Assembly (NCBI GenBank): GCA_963813415.1 | Contig: CAWEYW010000007.1 | Span: 186,001 to 250,000, forward strand | DNA from: CAIWHR01 sp963813415 | Lineage (GTDB): Bacteria > Pseudomonadota > Gammaproteobacteria > Burkholderiales > Casimicrobiaceae | DNA length: 64,000 nucleotides | Direction of reading: 5' to 3' | Part shown: positions 15,675 to 24,905 of the stretch, one piece after another | How the letters are laid out: each line of letters begins with the position of its first letter | Position numbering within the stretch: the stretch's first letter is position 1 | Program-made: the position numbers and the translations under genes | The notes under the pieces: model-generated | Told to the model about the DNA's origin: nothing | The model's input: only the letters and a program-made list of their open reading frames with translations | Databases searched by the model: none

Positions 15675-18600
15675 TCAGGCGCCGGCATCGGGCGCTCGTG
15701 GCTCGATGGCCAACAAGGCTGCATGCAATGCCTGGGTCTCGTGGCTTGGCTTGACCCCAAGCACGACGGAGAGCATCTGCCGGCAGCGGCGGTACGCTTC
15801 GATGGCTTCGGCCTGTCGGCCCTGGCGCGCGTAGCAGTCCATGAGCCGGCGGTACAGGCCCTCTGCCAAGGGGTCGATTTCGGTGGCGCGCCGGTAGAGA
15901 TCGATGGCTCCATCCACGGCACCGTCTTGCACGAGGCGCTGACCGGCAACCTCGACGGCACGCAGAAACTTGCTGCGGAGGCGGTCCCGCGTGGCGACGA
16001 GCCACGGCCGCTCCCCATCCTCCAGCAGAAAATGACTCCGGTAGATTTCGAGCGCCCGCGCAGCGGCCGCCGGATCCGCCCGTGCGGCGTCGATCGCGTC
16101 CTCGAACGTGAATGCATCGACCCAGCACCACCCGGGATTGAGCAGGACCTTCCCCTCGGCGACGAGCACCGCCTGCTCGTCGCCCAGCAGCTTGCGCAGG
16201 CGGTGGAGCGCCACCCTCAGGGCATCCCGCCCGGCGTCACCCTCCGCATCGGGCCACAGGAGTTCAGCCAGCGCATCGACGGGAGCGCCGTTCGGCCCGT
16301 GGGCGATGATCGCCTTGAGCAGATCCAGCACCCGCTGCTTGGCCTTGCCTGCCGAAGGGAGCGGCACGTCGTCCTTGCGGATTTCCAGACGGCCGAGCGT
16401 GTAGACGCGCACCGGCCACGGCCACTTCGGTGATCGCGACGCGCCTGGGGCGAGCCGGCGGTAACGGATGAACCGGCGCACGTAGTCCGTCTCGATATCC
16501 GCTTCCAGCGCCTGTGCGAAGACCTCCCGCATCATCTCGGGTATCCACAGCGGATGGCAGTTCATGTAGTTGTGGGCGCGGCCTATGGTCAGACCCTCGC
16601 GCAGTAGGTCGCGGCTGTGCGCCTCCTCGCCGGCGCGCAACCCTGCCCAGGCGAGGGTGAGGAGCGCCTGGAACTCGACGATCGTGCTCGGCATGGTTCG
16701 CGCGAATGTCAGCGTGTCTTGCAAGAGTTCCACGGCATCCGGGTGCTGGCCGTTGAGGATCAGAAGCTGCGCGCACTGCAGACGAAACGTGGCCGACTGG
16801 AACGGAGCTCCCATCGCGTCGGCAACGGGGACCTCGCGTTGCACGAGTTGCACGGCTTCGTCGATTCTGCCCGCGAGCGCACTGACCCCGGACGCCAGCA
16901 CCCCGTAATTCGCTGCGTCCAGCCGGCGTCGCGGATCGACCATGCCCTGGAGTCGAACCAGCTCCTGCTCGGCACGGGGGAGGTCTCCCGCGCTGAGAGC
17001 CGTGTAAATGGCTTGTGCCGTCACGAACGAGTCTAGGATATGCACACCGCAATCGACGGCGATCTTCTTCGCGAGATCCGTCATCGCGTAAGCGGCTTCG
17101 TGCTCGGCGGCCTGCCAGTGCACGCCCGACTTCATGATGCACAACATCAGGCCGCTGATCGGGTCATCCTCAATGGCGCGTCGACGATCGAGGTCGAAGC
17201 GGTTGATCACGGAGGAGGCGGTGGCGAAGTCGCCGGCCCAGACGTAGTAGCCAACCGCAAAGGCGATGACGCCAGCCTTGCCACGCGGGTCGGCTAGCGT
17301 GGTGAGCAACTCGGCGGCCCGCGCGGCCCACCGGGGAAGCATCGGGTGCTGCGGCTGCGCGAACCAGGCTCCGAGGAGCGAGTGAATCACCCGCACCTCG
17401 ATCGGTGGCGGCAGGGTGGGTGAGTCGCCGAGCACGCGGTCGAGCTTCTCGATCCAAGGCAGGGACGGCGTCTGATCGCCGAGCTCCAAGTACCCTGCTT
17501 CCAGCGCGCCGGCGCAGGCGAGCAGTGCGCCCATCGGCTCTCCCTCAGCCTCGAACAACCGGTGGGCTGCCGCGAGATCCACCTTCCCCGCTGCCGGATC
17601 GACCATGCAGCGACAGGTCCCGCGCCAGTAGAGAATCCACGGTTGTGCCGCCGCGATGTCCGCGGGCAGCGCCTCGATCCAGTCGCGCAGGATCTGCCAG
17701 CGTCCCTGCTGCATGAGCTCCTGGGCTTGCGCGCATATCGCACTGGTCAGTGCCGGCCAGTCGCCGGCCATCGCGTGCAGCGCGACTGCCGCCTCGGGGC
17801 GCCCGCTCTCGTCCAGTAGCGCAGCCGCCTTCCGGCAATGTGCGGCGAAGGCGCGTTCGCCAAATTCCGCGCGGGCTTGCGCCAGCAGGAACTCACGGAA
17901 GAGCGGGTGGTATTCGTACAGCCTTTCGTCGCGCCGCTGGGATCGCCGCTCGGTGAAGAAGTGATTGCGGTGCAACTCCTCCAGAATGGCTGACGGATTG
18001 TCCAAGCCGGTCAGTCGCGCGGCGAGCGACGGTGCCACCATCGGCAACACCGCCGTATGCAGGAGGAACTCGCGCAGCCGGCTATCCGCCGCGGCGAGGA
18101 TCTCCCGGGTGAAGTAATCGAATAGGGCCCGCTGCGACCCGGCGGCGACGATGTCCGACGCAGCGACGGCAGTCGTCTGTGCGCGCAGCAACAGCACGAA
18201 CCCGGCGGTCCACCCGTCGACGCGGGCAAGCAGCGGGCCGATCGCGCTGTCCTCGTGCCCTCGGGACCGGGCGATCGCGCTCGCCTCCTCCTTGTCGAGG
18301 CGGAGCTCGTCTGCGTTGACATGCACGAACCGGTCGCGAACGACCCACCGCGCGAGCGGTGCCCCGGGCTCCCGGCGACTGATGCCGAGGATCGTGACGC
18401 CCGGCGGGGCTTCCTCAAGCGCCCACGCGACAAGGTCGTCGAATGGCGAGTCGGCAGCTTCGTGGCAGTTGTCGAACGCCAGCACGCAGGATGCTGGAAC
18501 GCGGGCGAAGAAATCGCGAAAGTAGCGTCGCGCGAAATCCCGCAGACCGGCGAGATATTCGGGTGTCAGATGCGGCAACGCACGCTTGCGCCCGTTGGCG

Positions 18601-18866
18601 GCTCCCGGGACTGATAGGGCGAGATAATGGAAGAACGTGGCCGGATCCCGATCGAGCGCGTCGACCCTGTACCAGACGACGGCGTCGCCGCGGCGATCCA
18701 GCCAGCTCGTCGCGAGCGATGTCTTGCCAGCCCCGGCAGGGCCCGAGATCCATGCGAAACGGCCGTCCTGCATCCGGTCGAGCAGCTGGAACAGCCGCTC
18801 CCGCGCCAGCAGTCCGCCGGTGTCGGGGCGCGTCAGCTTCGCAAGCCGTGATGTCGGTCGCGCCAT
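15675..18866 (-). CDS. MalT/SARP-like transcriptional activator: ATPase, TPR and BTAD domains
   Basis: 1063-residue cytosolic regulator. N-terminal STAND-type NTPase: Walker A GPAGAGKTS at residues 42-50, Walker B-like VLAFDN near 130, sensor arginine GISRREPG. A long helical, TPR-like middle (about 330-800) follows, of the kind that senses effectors in MalT. The C-terminus (from about 820) has a winged-helix part (YTLGRLEIRKDD, VDALAELLWPDAEG, LRVALHRLRKLLG) and a bacterial transcriptional activator domain (DLYRRATEIDPLAEGLYRRLM). This C-terminal placing is the reverse of Streptomyces SARPs. It starts 7 bases after the FadL-type gene stops, so both are probably one operon and the porin-like protein a likely functional partner. 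Confidence 0.85.
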   Translation of the reverse strand: MARPTSRLAKLTRPDTGGLLARERLFQLLDRMQDGRFAWISGPAGAGKTSLATSWLDRRGDAVVWYRVDALDRDPATFFHYLALSVPGAANGRKRALPHLTPEYLAGLRDFARRYFRDFFARVPASCVLAFDNCHEAADSPFDDLVAWALEEAPPGVTILGISRREPGAPLARWVVRDRFVHVNADELRLDKEEASAIARSRGHEDSAIGPLLARVDGWTAGFVLLLRAQTTAVAASDIVAAGSQRALFDYFTREILAAADSRLREFLLHTAVLPMVAPSLAARLTGLDNPSAILEELHRNHFFTERRSQRRDERLYEYHPLFREFLLAQARAEFGERAFAAHCRKAAALLDESGRPEAAVALHAMAGDWPALTSAICAQAQELMQQGRWQILRDWIEALPADIAAAQPWILYWRGTCRCMVDPAAGKVDLAAAHRLFEAEGEPMGALLACAGALEAGYLELGDQTPSLPWIEKLDRVLGDSPTLPPPIEVRVIHSLLGAWFAQPQHPMLPRWAARAAELLTTLADPRGKAGVIAFAVGYYVWAGDFATASSVINRFDLDRRRAIEDDPISGLMLCIMKSGVHWQAAEHEAAYAMTDLAKKIAVDCGVHILDSFVTAQAIYTALSAGDLPRAEQELVRLQGMVDPRRRLDAANYGVLASGVSALAGRIDEAVQLVQREVPVADAMGAPFQSATFRLQCAQLLILNGQHPDAVELLQDTLTFARTMPSTIVEFQALLTLAWAGLRAGEEAHSRDLLREGLTIGRAHNYMNCHPLWIPEMMREVFAQALEADIETDYVRRFIRYRRLAPGASRSPKWPWPVRVYTLGRLEIRKDDVPLPSAGKAKQRVLDLLKAIIAHGPNGAPVDALAELLWPDAEGDAGRDALRVALHRLRKLLGDEQAVLVAEGKVLLNPGWCWVDAFTFEDAIDAARADPAAAARALEIYRSHFLLEDGERPWLVATRDRLRSKFLRAVEVAGQRLVQDGAVDGAIDLYRRATEIDPLAEGLYRRLMDCYARQGRQAEAIEAYRRCRQMLSVVLGVKPSHETQALHAALLAIEPRAPDAGA

Positions 18867-18873
18867 GTCACGC

Positions 18874-20160
18874 TCACCAGCGCCGGCTCAGCATGGTATG
18901 AAGCGCGACGTAGCTGGTGCGCTCCTCCGCATCGACGCCGAGCGGTGCCCCAGGATTCGAGTAGTGCACTCGCGCGGTCGGCAGGAATTCGACACCGGCG
19001 CCGATTTCCCATCCGCCGCTGAAGCGGTGACTCGCTCCAGCCGTGAAATGGCATTCGCCGATGGAGGCGAGCAACGGACTCATCGTGTGCGCTGGCGCCG
19101 GATTGTGACCGTAGTTGAACCCGGCCCGCACCGTCGTGCCGTCGTTCATCGTGTAGGCAGCGCCGATGGCGAAGACCGTTTGATTGCGCCACCGCAGCTC
19201 CGAAGAACTCGCGATGACATCGGGAGCCGCCGGATGGTCAGGCCCGGAGAGACGGAGCGAGGACACAACGAGGGCGTCCGACCACTCGAGACGGTCGATC
19301 TTCATCGCGATCAGCATCCGCTCGGTCGCGTGGAGCGCGACCCCTACCGCAATTTCGCGTGGCAGAGCGAAGCCTTCCACCCGGACGTCGCGATAAGTCA
19401 CGTTCCCCAGACCCAGCGCCGTCATGTTGACGACGGCGCGACCGCCATCCATGGTCAACGGCGCCTTGGGCGTGAACGATGCGCCGAACGTCCAGCGCGC
19501 ACTGGGCGTGTACAACATCCCGATCTTGATCGAGCCGTTGACCCCGTCGACTCCCTTGAGTTGCAGCCCGAAGAACGGCGTCGGCGTGGCGATCGACGTA
19601 TCGGGGAAGATCTTCTGGTCGACTCGCGAGTAGATCGCGGCTACGCTTGCGCCGACTGCCAAGGTCTCGGTGGCCTGCCACGCGGCGCCGGCCGAGAGCT
19701 TGAGGATTCCGAACAGCGCCGACAGCTCGTCGGTGGTCCCGAATCCGGTCTGCACGCTCTTGAACACGTTGCCGGCTCCGCCCTGCGCGAACATGCCGAC
19801 ACCGACCGTCAAGCCATGAGCGAACGGACGGGCGTAGCCACCGCCGCCCAAGGGAATAAAACGGTTGGAGACCTCCAGATCGTTGCCGAGCGCATCGCGA
19901 TGGCCGACGTCGAGGGAATAGGCCGTCGCCGTGTACGCGTCCAGCAGCGGACGGGCCAGCTGGCTCAGGCCGGCGGGATTGGTATTGAGCGCGGTGGTGT
20001 CGCGCGCGACGGCGACGTCGGCACCGCCCATCATCGCGGATTCGGTGCCGAAGCCGATCAGATTGAGCCCGTTGCTCGCCTCGGCCGCGCCGCAGGACGC
20101 TGCAGTGCAAAGGCAAAGCCGGGCACACACCTTCCACCCGTTTGCAAGAAGATCGCGCAT
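18874..20160 (-). CDS. FadL/OmpP1/TodX-type outer-membrane transport protein
   Basis: 428 residues from ATG 20160 behind GAGGTGG. Signal sequence, then the family N-terminus SNGLNLIGFGTESAMMGGADVA and NTNPAGLSQL (the NPA hatch motif), followed by alternating beta strands and a C-terminal aromatic residue (SRRW), typical of outer-membrane barrels. FadL-type proteins pass long-chain fatty acids or aromatic hydrocarbons through the outer membrane. The gene is followed at once by the MalT/SARP-like activator, which may regulate it or its pathway. No acyl-CoA synthetase or ring-degrading genes are near, so the substrate is open. Confidence 0.88.
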   Translation of the reverse strand: MRDLLANGWKVCARLCLCTAASCGAAEASNGLNLIGFGTESAMMGGADVAVARDTTALNTNPAGLSQLARPLLDAYTATAYSLDVGHRDALGNDLEVSNRFIPLGGGGYARPFAHGLTVGVGMFAQGGAGNVFKSVQTGFGTTDELSALFGILKLSAGAAWQATETLAVGASVAAIYSRVDQKIFPDTSIATPTPFFGLQLKGVDGVNGSIKIGMLYTPSARWTFGASFTPKAPLTMDGGRAVVNMTALGLGNVTYRDVRVEGFALPREIAVGVALHATERMLIAMKIDRLEWSDALVVSSLRLSGPDHPAAPDVIASSSELRWRNQTVFAIGAAYTMNDGTTVRAGFNYGHNPAPAHTMSPLLASIGECHFTAGASHRFSGGWEIGAGVEFLPTARVHYSNPGAPLGVDAEERTSYVALHTMLSRRW

Positions 20161-20419
20161 CCGGCCCACCTCGCGATGGCGGTGATCGAATCGGTGCCAT
20201 CGGGCGGCACGGTCCCCTCGCCTGCGCTGCGTGCACGGCGTGGTTCGGGCGAACGTAGCACGTCGTGCATCCAGATCGCAATGGGGATTCGGTGGCCACC
20301 GATGCGATGCTCGGACCCGCGTCGCGGTGTATGATCCGCTGCCGTCCTCTGTTGCCCGCATCGGCTCGAAGGTGACGGCGCGTTGCATCGACGCCGTTTC
20401 AATCTCACTTTCGAACGCC

Positions 20420-21511
20420 GTGTCGGCCATCGTCGCCGAAAAACTCAGCAAGCACTGGACCACCGCCGAAGGCCAGGTCCGCGCCGTCGATGCCGTGTCC
20501 TTCGCGTTCGACGAAGGCACGCTCAACGTGCTGCTGGGGCCTTCGGGTTGCGGCAAGTCGACCACGCTGCGCCTCATCGCAGGGCTCGAGCAGGCCGACG
20601 GCGGGCGCGTCCAGATCGCGGGACGCGATGTCACGCACCTGCCGCCGGCCCAACGCAATATCTCCATGGTCTTCCAGTCGTACGCGCTCTTCCCGCATCT
20701 CAGCGTGGCGGAGAACATCGTGTTCGGCTTGCGCGTGCGCAAGGTCGCTCCGGCGGACCGTACGCGGCGGCTCGACAAGGTTGCGGGTCTGCTCGGTCTC
20801 GGCAAGCTCCTCGACCGCAGGCCGGGCCAGCTTTCCGGCGGACAGCAGCAGCGGGTGGCGCTGGGCCGCGCGATCATCGCCGAAGCGCCCGTGTGCCTGA
20901 TGGACGAGCCGCTGTCGAACCTCGATGCCCAGCTGCGCCAGGAGATGCGCGCGGAAATCCGGGGGCTGCAGCGTGCGCTCGGCATCACCATGGTGTACGT
21001 GACGCACGACCAGGTCGAAGCGATGTCGATGGCCGATCGCGTGGTGCTGCTGAACGCCGGCCGCATCGAGCAGAACGGCGCGCCTGCCGAGCTCTATGAC
21101 ATGCCGGCGAATACGTTCGTCGCACGCTTCATCGGCACGCCCCCGATGAACCTGTTGCCGCTGGCGCCCGGCGGTGAAGGCGCGGTGATCGCCGGGACGA
21201 CGGGGCCGACATTCGCGCCCGTGGACGCCACCGGATGGATGCTCGGTGTGCGTCCGGAACATGTGAGTCTAGCCTTCGAGCGCGGGGTCCGCGCGCAGGT
21301 GCTTGCGACGGAATATCTTGGCGCCGATTCGCTGCTGAGCTGCAGGGTCGGATCGGCGATCGTCACCGTGCGCACCGCCGGACGCGTGGCATTGTCCGCG
21401 GGTGATGCGGCGTGGCTGACGTGGTCGCCGGCGGCGCAGCATTTCTTCGGTCCCGACGGGGCGCGCATCGCGCAGCGCGAGCCCGACCCGGCGGTCACCC
21501 TGTTTGCCTGA
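20420..21511 (+). CDS. ABC transporter ATP-binding protein, UgpC/MalK type
   Basis: About 363 residues. Cytosolic ATPase that powers the two permeases downstream. Motifs: Walker A GPSGCGKST, Q-loop VFQSYALFPH, signature LSGGQQQR, Walker B CLMDEPLSNLDAQ, H-loop VYVTHDQ, then a C-terminal TOBE region (LGVRPEHVSLAF). The start is a guess: GTG 20420 gives a normal N-terminus, while an in-frame GTG at 20372 or longer is also open and no ribosome site is clear. First gene of a four-gene import operon; divergent from the FadL-type gene. Confidence 0.88.
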   Translation: MSAIVAEKLSKHWTTAEGQVRAVDAVSFAFDEGTLNVLLGPSGCGKSTTLRLIAGLEQADGGRVQIAGRDVTHLPPAQRNISMVFQSYALFPHLSVAENIVFGLRVRKVAPADRTRRLDKVAGLLGLGKLLDRRPGQLSGGQQQRVALGRAIIAEAPVCLMDEPLSNLDAQLRQEMRAEIRGLQRALGITMVYVTHDQVEAMSMADRVVLLNAGRIEQNGAPAELYDMPANTFVARFIGTPPMNLLPLAPGGEGAVIAGTTGPTFAPVDATGWMLGVRPEHVSLAFERGVRAQVLATEYLGADSLLSCRVGSAIVTVRTAGRVALSAGDAAWLTWSPAAQHFFGPDGARIAQREPDPAVTLFA

Positions 21512-21536
21512 AAAGTTTCGTCACGGAGGAGGGGAC

Positions 21537-22829
21537 ATGTTCTCGAGCTTGCTGGTACGTGTGATCGCCGGGGTTGCGATGCTGGTCGCGACGCTGGTGC
21601 CGGCATCGGCGCAGGCGCCGGTGGAAGTTTCGTTCTATTACCCCGTCGCGGTCGGTGGTCCCATCACCAAGATCATCGATGGTTATGCCGCCGACTTCCA
21701 GAAGGAAAATCCCGGCATCCGGCTGCGGCCGATCTATTCGGGCAGCTACCAGGATTCCATCACCAAGGCGCTGACGGCAGTGAAAAGCGGCGAGCCGCCG
21801 GTGATGTCGATCCTGCTTTCGACAGACATGTTCACGCTGATCGACGAAGATGCCATCGTGCCGTTCGATGATCTCATCCGGACCAACGAGGATCGCGCCT
21901 GGCTCAAGAGCTTCTACCCTGCATTCATGGAGAACAGCCAGACCGGCGGCAAGACGTGGGGCATCCCCTTCCAGCGCTCGACGATCGTGCTGTACTACAA
22001 CAAGGAGATGTTCAAGGACGCGGGGCTCGATCCCAACCGCCCGCCGGCGACGTGGAAGGAAATGACCGAGTATGCGCAGAAGCTCACGAAACACGACCCT
22101 TCGGGCAAGGTGACGCAATGGGGCATCCAGATCCCGTCATCGGGATTCCCGTACTGGCTCTTCCAGGCGCTGGCGATCGAGAACGGCGTGAACCTGATGA
22201 ACGAAGCGGGCACCCAGACCTACTACGATCGGCCTGAAGTCGTCGATGCGCTGCAGTACTGGGTCGACCTGGTCAGGAAATACAAGGTGCACCCCGAAGG
22301 TATCGTCGACTGGGGCACCACGCCCAAGGATTTCTTCGAGCACAAGGTCGCGATGATGTGGACGACCACCGGCAACCTGACCAACGTCAAGAACAACGCG
22401 AAGTTCGATTTCGGCGTGGCGATGCTCCCGGCCGGCAAGCAGCGCGGCAGCCCGACCGGCGGTGGCAACTTCTATCTCTTCAAGAAGAGCACGCCGCAGC
22501 AGCGCGAGGCAGCGCTCAAGTTCATCAAGTGGGCGACCTCGCCGCAGCGCGCGGCGCAGTGGGGTATCGACACCGGCTACGTCGCAGTTCGTGCGGACGC
22601 CTGGGAGACCCCGGTGATGAAGCAGTACGTGGCGGGGTTTCCCGCGGCGGCGGTTGCTCGTGATCAGCTCCCGTACGCGAAGGCGGAGCTTTCGACGCAC
22701 GACAACCAGCGCGTCACCAAGGCGCTCAACGACGGCTTGCAGGCGGCGCTCACCGGCACGAAGACGCCCGAGCAGGCGATGAAGGATGCGCAGCGCGAGG
22801 CCGATCGGCTGCTGCGCTCCTATCGTTGA
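21537..22829 (+). CDS. ABC transporter substrate-binding protein, UgpB-like
   Basis: 430-residue periplasmic binding protein of family 1 extracellular solute-binding proteins. Strong ribosome site GGAGGAGGGG before ATG 21537. The signal peptide ends in VPASAQA. Family marks: ITKIIDGYAADFQKENPGI, WGIPFQRSTIVLYYNKEMF, PPATWKEMTEYAQKL, VAMMWTTTGNL and the late FIKWATSPQRAAQW. By similarity the ligand could be sn-glycerol-3-phosphate, a phosphodiester or an oligosaccharide; the sequence alone does not decide. It lies between its ATPase and permease genes. Confidence 0.92.
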   Translation: MFSSLLVRVIAGVAMLVATLVPASAQAPVEVSFYYPVAVGGPITKIIDGYAADFQKENPGIRLRPIYSGSYQDSITKALTAVKSGEPPVMSILLSTDMFTLIDEDAIVPFDDLIRTNEDRAWLKSFYPAFMENSQTGGKTWGIPFQRSTIVLYYNKEMFKDAGLDPNRPPATWKEMTEYAQKLTKHDPSGKVTQWGIQIPSSGFPYWLFQALAIENGVNLMNEAGTQTYYDRPEVVDALQYWVDLVRKYKVHPEGIVDWGTTPKDFFEHKVAMMWTTTGNLTNVKNNAKFDFGVAMLPAGKQRGSPTGGGNFYLFKKSTPQQREAALKFIKWATSPQRAAQWGIDTGYVAVRADAWETPVMKQYVAGFPAAAVARDQLPYAKAELSTHDNQRVTKALNDGLQAALTGTKTPEQAMKDAQREADRLLRSYR

Positions 22830-22917
22830 GATTCGCGCTTCCGAAGCCGATGCCGAACGCTGACGCCCGGACTGCAATCCGGCGCGCCGGGTCCGGCCTG
22901 CGGCAGGCGCCCTGAAC

Positions 22918-23838
22918 GTGTCCACGGTCGCATCGACACTGCCGGTGTTGCGCGCGCCGGTTCTGGTGCGCTCGCGCGAGTGGGTGCACGCGTGGCTGCT
23001 GCTCCTGCCGGCGGTGACACTGCTCGGCCTGTTCACCCATTACCCGGCGATTGCCACCCTGTGGCACAGCTTCTTCACGACACCCAAAGGAAGTCGGCCG
23101 GCGAAGTTCGCCGGCTTCGACAACTACCGGCAGCTGACCGAAGACCCGATCTTCTGGCGGTCGCTGACCAACAACCTGATTTACGCTGCGGGAACGATCC
23201 CGCTGTCCGTCGTGCTGGCGATGATCATGGCGGTATGGGTGAACAAGCGCATCGCCGGCCGCGGCTTCCTGCGGCTCGCCTATTTCACGCCGACGATCCT
23301 GCCGATGATTGCGGTAGCGAACATCTGGCTCTTCTTTTTCACGCCGGAATACGGTCTCCTGGAAAAGGTACTCGGCGCGTTCGGCTTCGGCACGCACAAC
23401 TGGCTTGGCAGCAACAGCACCGCCCTCGGCTGCCTGATGATCGTCGCGGTGTGGAAGGAAGCCGGCTTCTTCATGATCTTCTACCTCGCGGCGCTGCAGT
23501 CGATGTCCCCGTACCTCGCCGAGGCGGCGGCGATCGAGGGTGCGTCGCGTTGGTATTTCTTCCGACGCGTCACGCTTCCCCTGCTGATGCCCACCACGCT
23601 GTTCGTGCTGGTCAATGCCGTGATCAACGCGTTCCGCCTCGTCGACCACGTGGTGGTGATGACCCGTGGCGGCCCCGACAACGCCACCGAGCTCCTGCTG
23701 TTCTACGTGTACGAGATCGGCTTCCGCTTCTGGGATTCCGCGTATGCCGCGGCGCTGACCGTGGTGCTGCTCGCCATCCTCGGTACGGTCGCCCTGCTGC
23801 AGTTCTTCTTTCTCGAGCGCAAGGTGCATTACCAGTGA
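22918..23838 (+). CDS. ABC transporter permease, UgpA-like
   Basis: 306-residue inner-membrane protein with six predicted helices, GTG start at 22918. The cytoplasmic coupling EAA loop reads EAAAIEGASRWYFFRRVTLPLL. The helix TIPLSVVLAMIMAVWVNK and late RGGPDNATELLLFYVYEIGF are typical of UgpA/MalF-like carbohydrate permeases. Its last four bases (GTGA) overlap the partner permease start. An 88-base gap separates it from the binding-protein gene. Confidence 0.93.
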   Translation: MSTVASTLPVLRAPVLVRSREWVHAWLLLLPAVTLLGLFTHYPAIATLWHSFFTTPKGSRPAKFAGFDNYRQLTEDPIFWRSLTNNLIYAAGTIPLSVVLAMIMAVWVNKRIAGRGFLRLAYFTPTILPMIAVANIWLFFFTPEYGLLEKVLGAFGFGTHNWLGSNSTALGCLMIVAVWKEAGFFMIFYLAALQSMSPYLAEAAAIEGASRWYFFRRVTLPLLMPTTLFVLVNAVINAFRLVDHVVVMTRGGPDNATELLLFYVYEIGFRFWDSAYAAALTVVLLAILGTVALLQFFFLERKVHYQ

Positions 23839-24662
23839 CGCCGCTCGACGTATCGCCGCCGTGGGTGCGCGCGCTGGAGACGGCGGCCGCCTGGACGCTC
23901 GGGCTGCTCTGGATCCTGCCGCTCGCGTACGCGTTCTGGACGGCATTCCATCCAGGCGAGTTCTCGACCCGCTTCGTGCTCGACGCGCCGGTCACCCTCG
24001 ATAATTTCATTGCGGCGTGGCACGCGGCGCCGTTTGCGCGCTACTTCCTCAATACGCTCTTGCTGGTGACCATGGTGCTGGCCGCGCAGCTGGTGCTCGT
24101 CACCCTCGCCGCCTACGCGTTCGCGCGCTACACGTTCCCCGGTCGTGGCGTCCTGTTCGCGCTCGTGCTGGTGCAGCTCATGGTGATGCCGGACGTGTTG
24201 ATCGTGGAGAACTATCGCACCATGGCCGCGCTGGGGCTTAAGGACACCATCCTCGCCATCGGACTGCCGTACATGGCGAGCGCGTTCGGTATCTTCCTGC
24301 TGCGCCAGACGTTCAAGACGGTGCCCCGCGAGCTCGACGAAGCGGCGCGGGTGGAGGGGTGCAGCTCGCTGCAGGTGCTGTGGAAGGTGTACGTTCCGCT
24401 CGCCCGACCGGTGTATCTTGCCTACGCGCTCGTCAGCGTGTCGTATCACTGGAACAATTTCCTGTGGCCGCTGATCATCACCAACTCCGTGGAGTCGCGA
24501 CCCGTCACCGTCGGCCTGCAGGTGTTCTCGGCGACGGACCAGGGCATCGACTGGGCGATCATCACGGCGGCCACGCTGCTGTCGGTCGCGCCGCTGCTGG
24601 TCGCCTTCCTGCTGTTTCAGCGGCAGTTCGTGCAATCCTTCATGCGCGCCGGCATCCGGTGA
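23835..24662 (+). CDS. ABC transporter permease, UgpE-like
   Basis: 275 residues, GTG start overlapping the preceding permease stop (GTGA). Six helices, the EAA loop EAARVEGCSSLQVLWKVYVP, and the C-terminal WNNFLWPLIITNS seen in UgpE/MalG. Together with the preceding three genes it makes a complete carbohydrate/glycerol-phosphate type importer. Transcription probably runs into the 106-bp palindrome that starts 18 bases after the stop. Confidence 0.93.
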   Translation: MTPLDVSPPWVRALETAAAWTLGLLWILPLAYAFWTAFHPGEFSTRFVLDAPVTLDNFIAAWHAAPFARYFLNTLLLVTMVLAAQLVLVTLAAYAFARYTFPGRGVLFALVLVQLMVMPDVLIVENYRTMAALGLKDTILAIGLPYMASAFGIFLLRQTFKTVPRELDEAARVEGCSSLQVLWKVYVPLARPVYLAYALVSVSYHWNNFLWPLIITNSVESRPVTVGLQVFSATDQGIDWAIITAATLLSVAPLLVAFLLFQRQFVQSFMRAGIR

Positions 24663-24680
24663 CATTGCCGCGCTGGCCGG

Positions 24681-24786
24681 CGGAGATGGGGCGCATGCTT
24701 CGTTGCTGCTCGATTTCGGTGCTCACGTACTTGCGTGTACGTTCCGCTCGAAATCTCCGCTGCGCCTCGCCTGCGCCCCATCTCCG
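24681..24786. repeat. 106-bp imperfect palindrome (nested inverted repeats in register)
   Basis: CGGAGATGGGGCGCA (24681-24695) pairs with TGCGCCCCATCTCCG (24772-24786); GATTTCG (24712-24718) with CGAAATC (24749-24755); ACGTAC (24725-24730) with GTACGT (24737-24742). All three arm pairs share the same centre (24733.5), so this is one structure with internal mismatched parts. It lies between the ABC operon and the next gene. Possible roles are a terminator-like RNA structure or a degenerate miniature element. Confidence 0.75.
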
Positions 24787-24905
24787 GGGCCATCATCGAC
24801 AATGTCGGCCCGACACCTCGCGGCCCGCCGCTCCGAGTCGAGTCATCACGAGCTTCCTACAGCCTGGGCCCTCTGTCGTCGTGCCCACACCCGAAAGGCC
24901 ATGCC

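Noticed and set aside
18637..20334. 565-codon plus-strand frame opposite the regulator and FadL-type genes
   Set aside because: Shadow of two well-supported minus-strand genes; no ribosome site and no recognisable domain.
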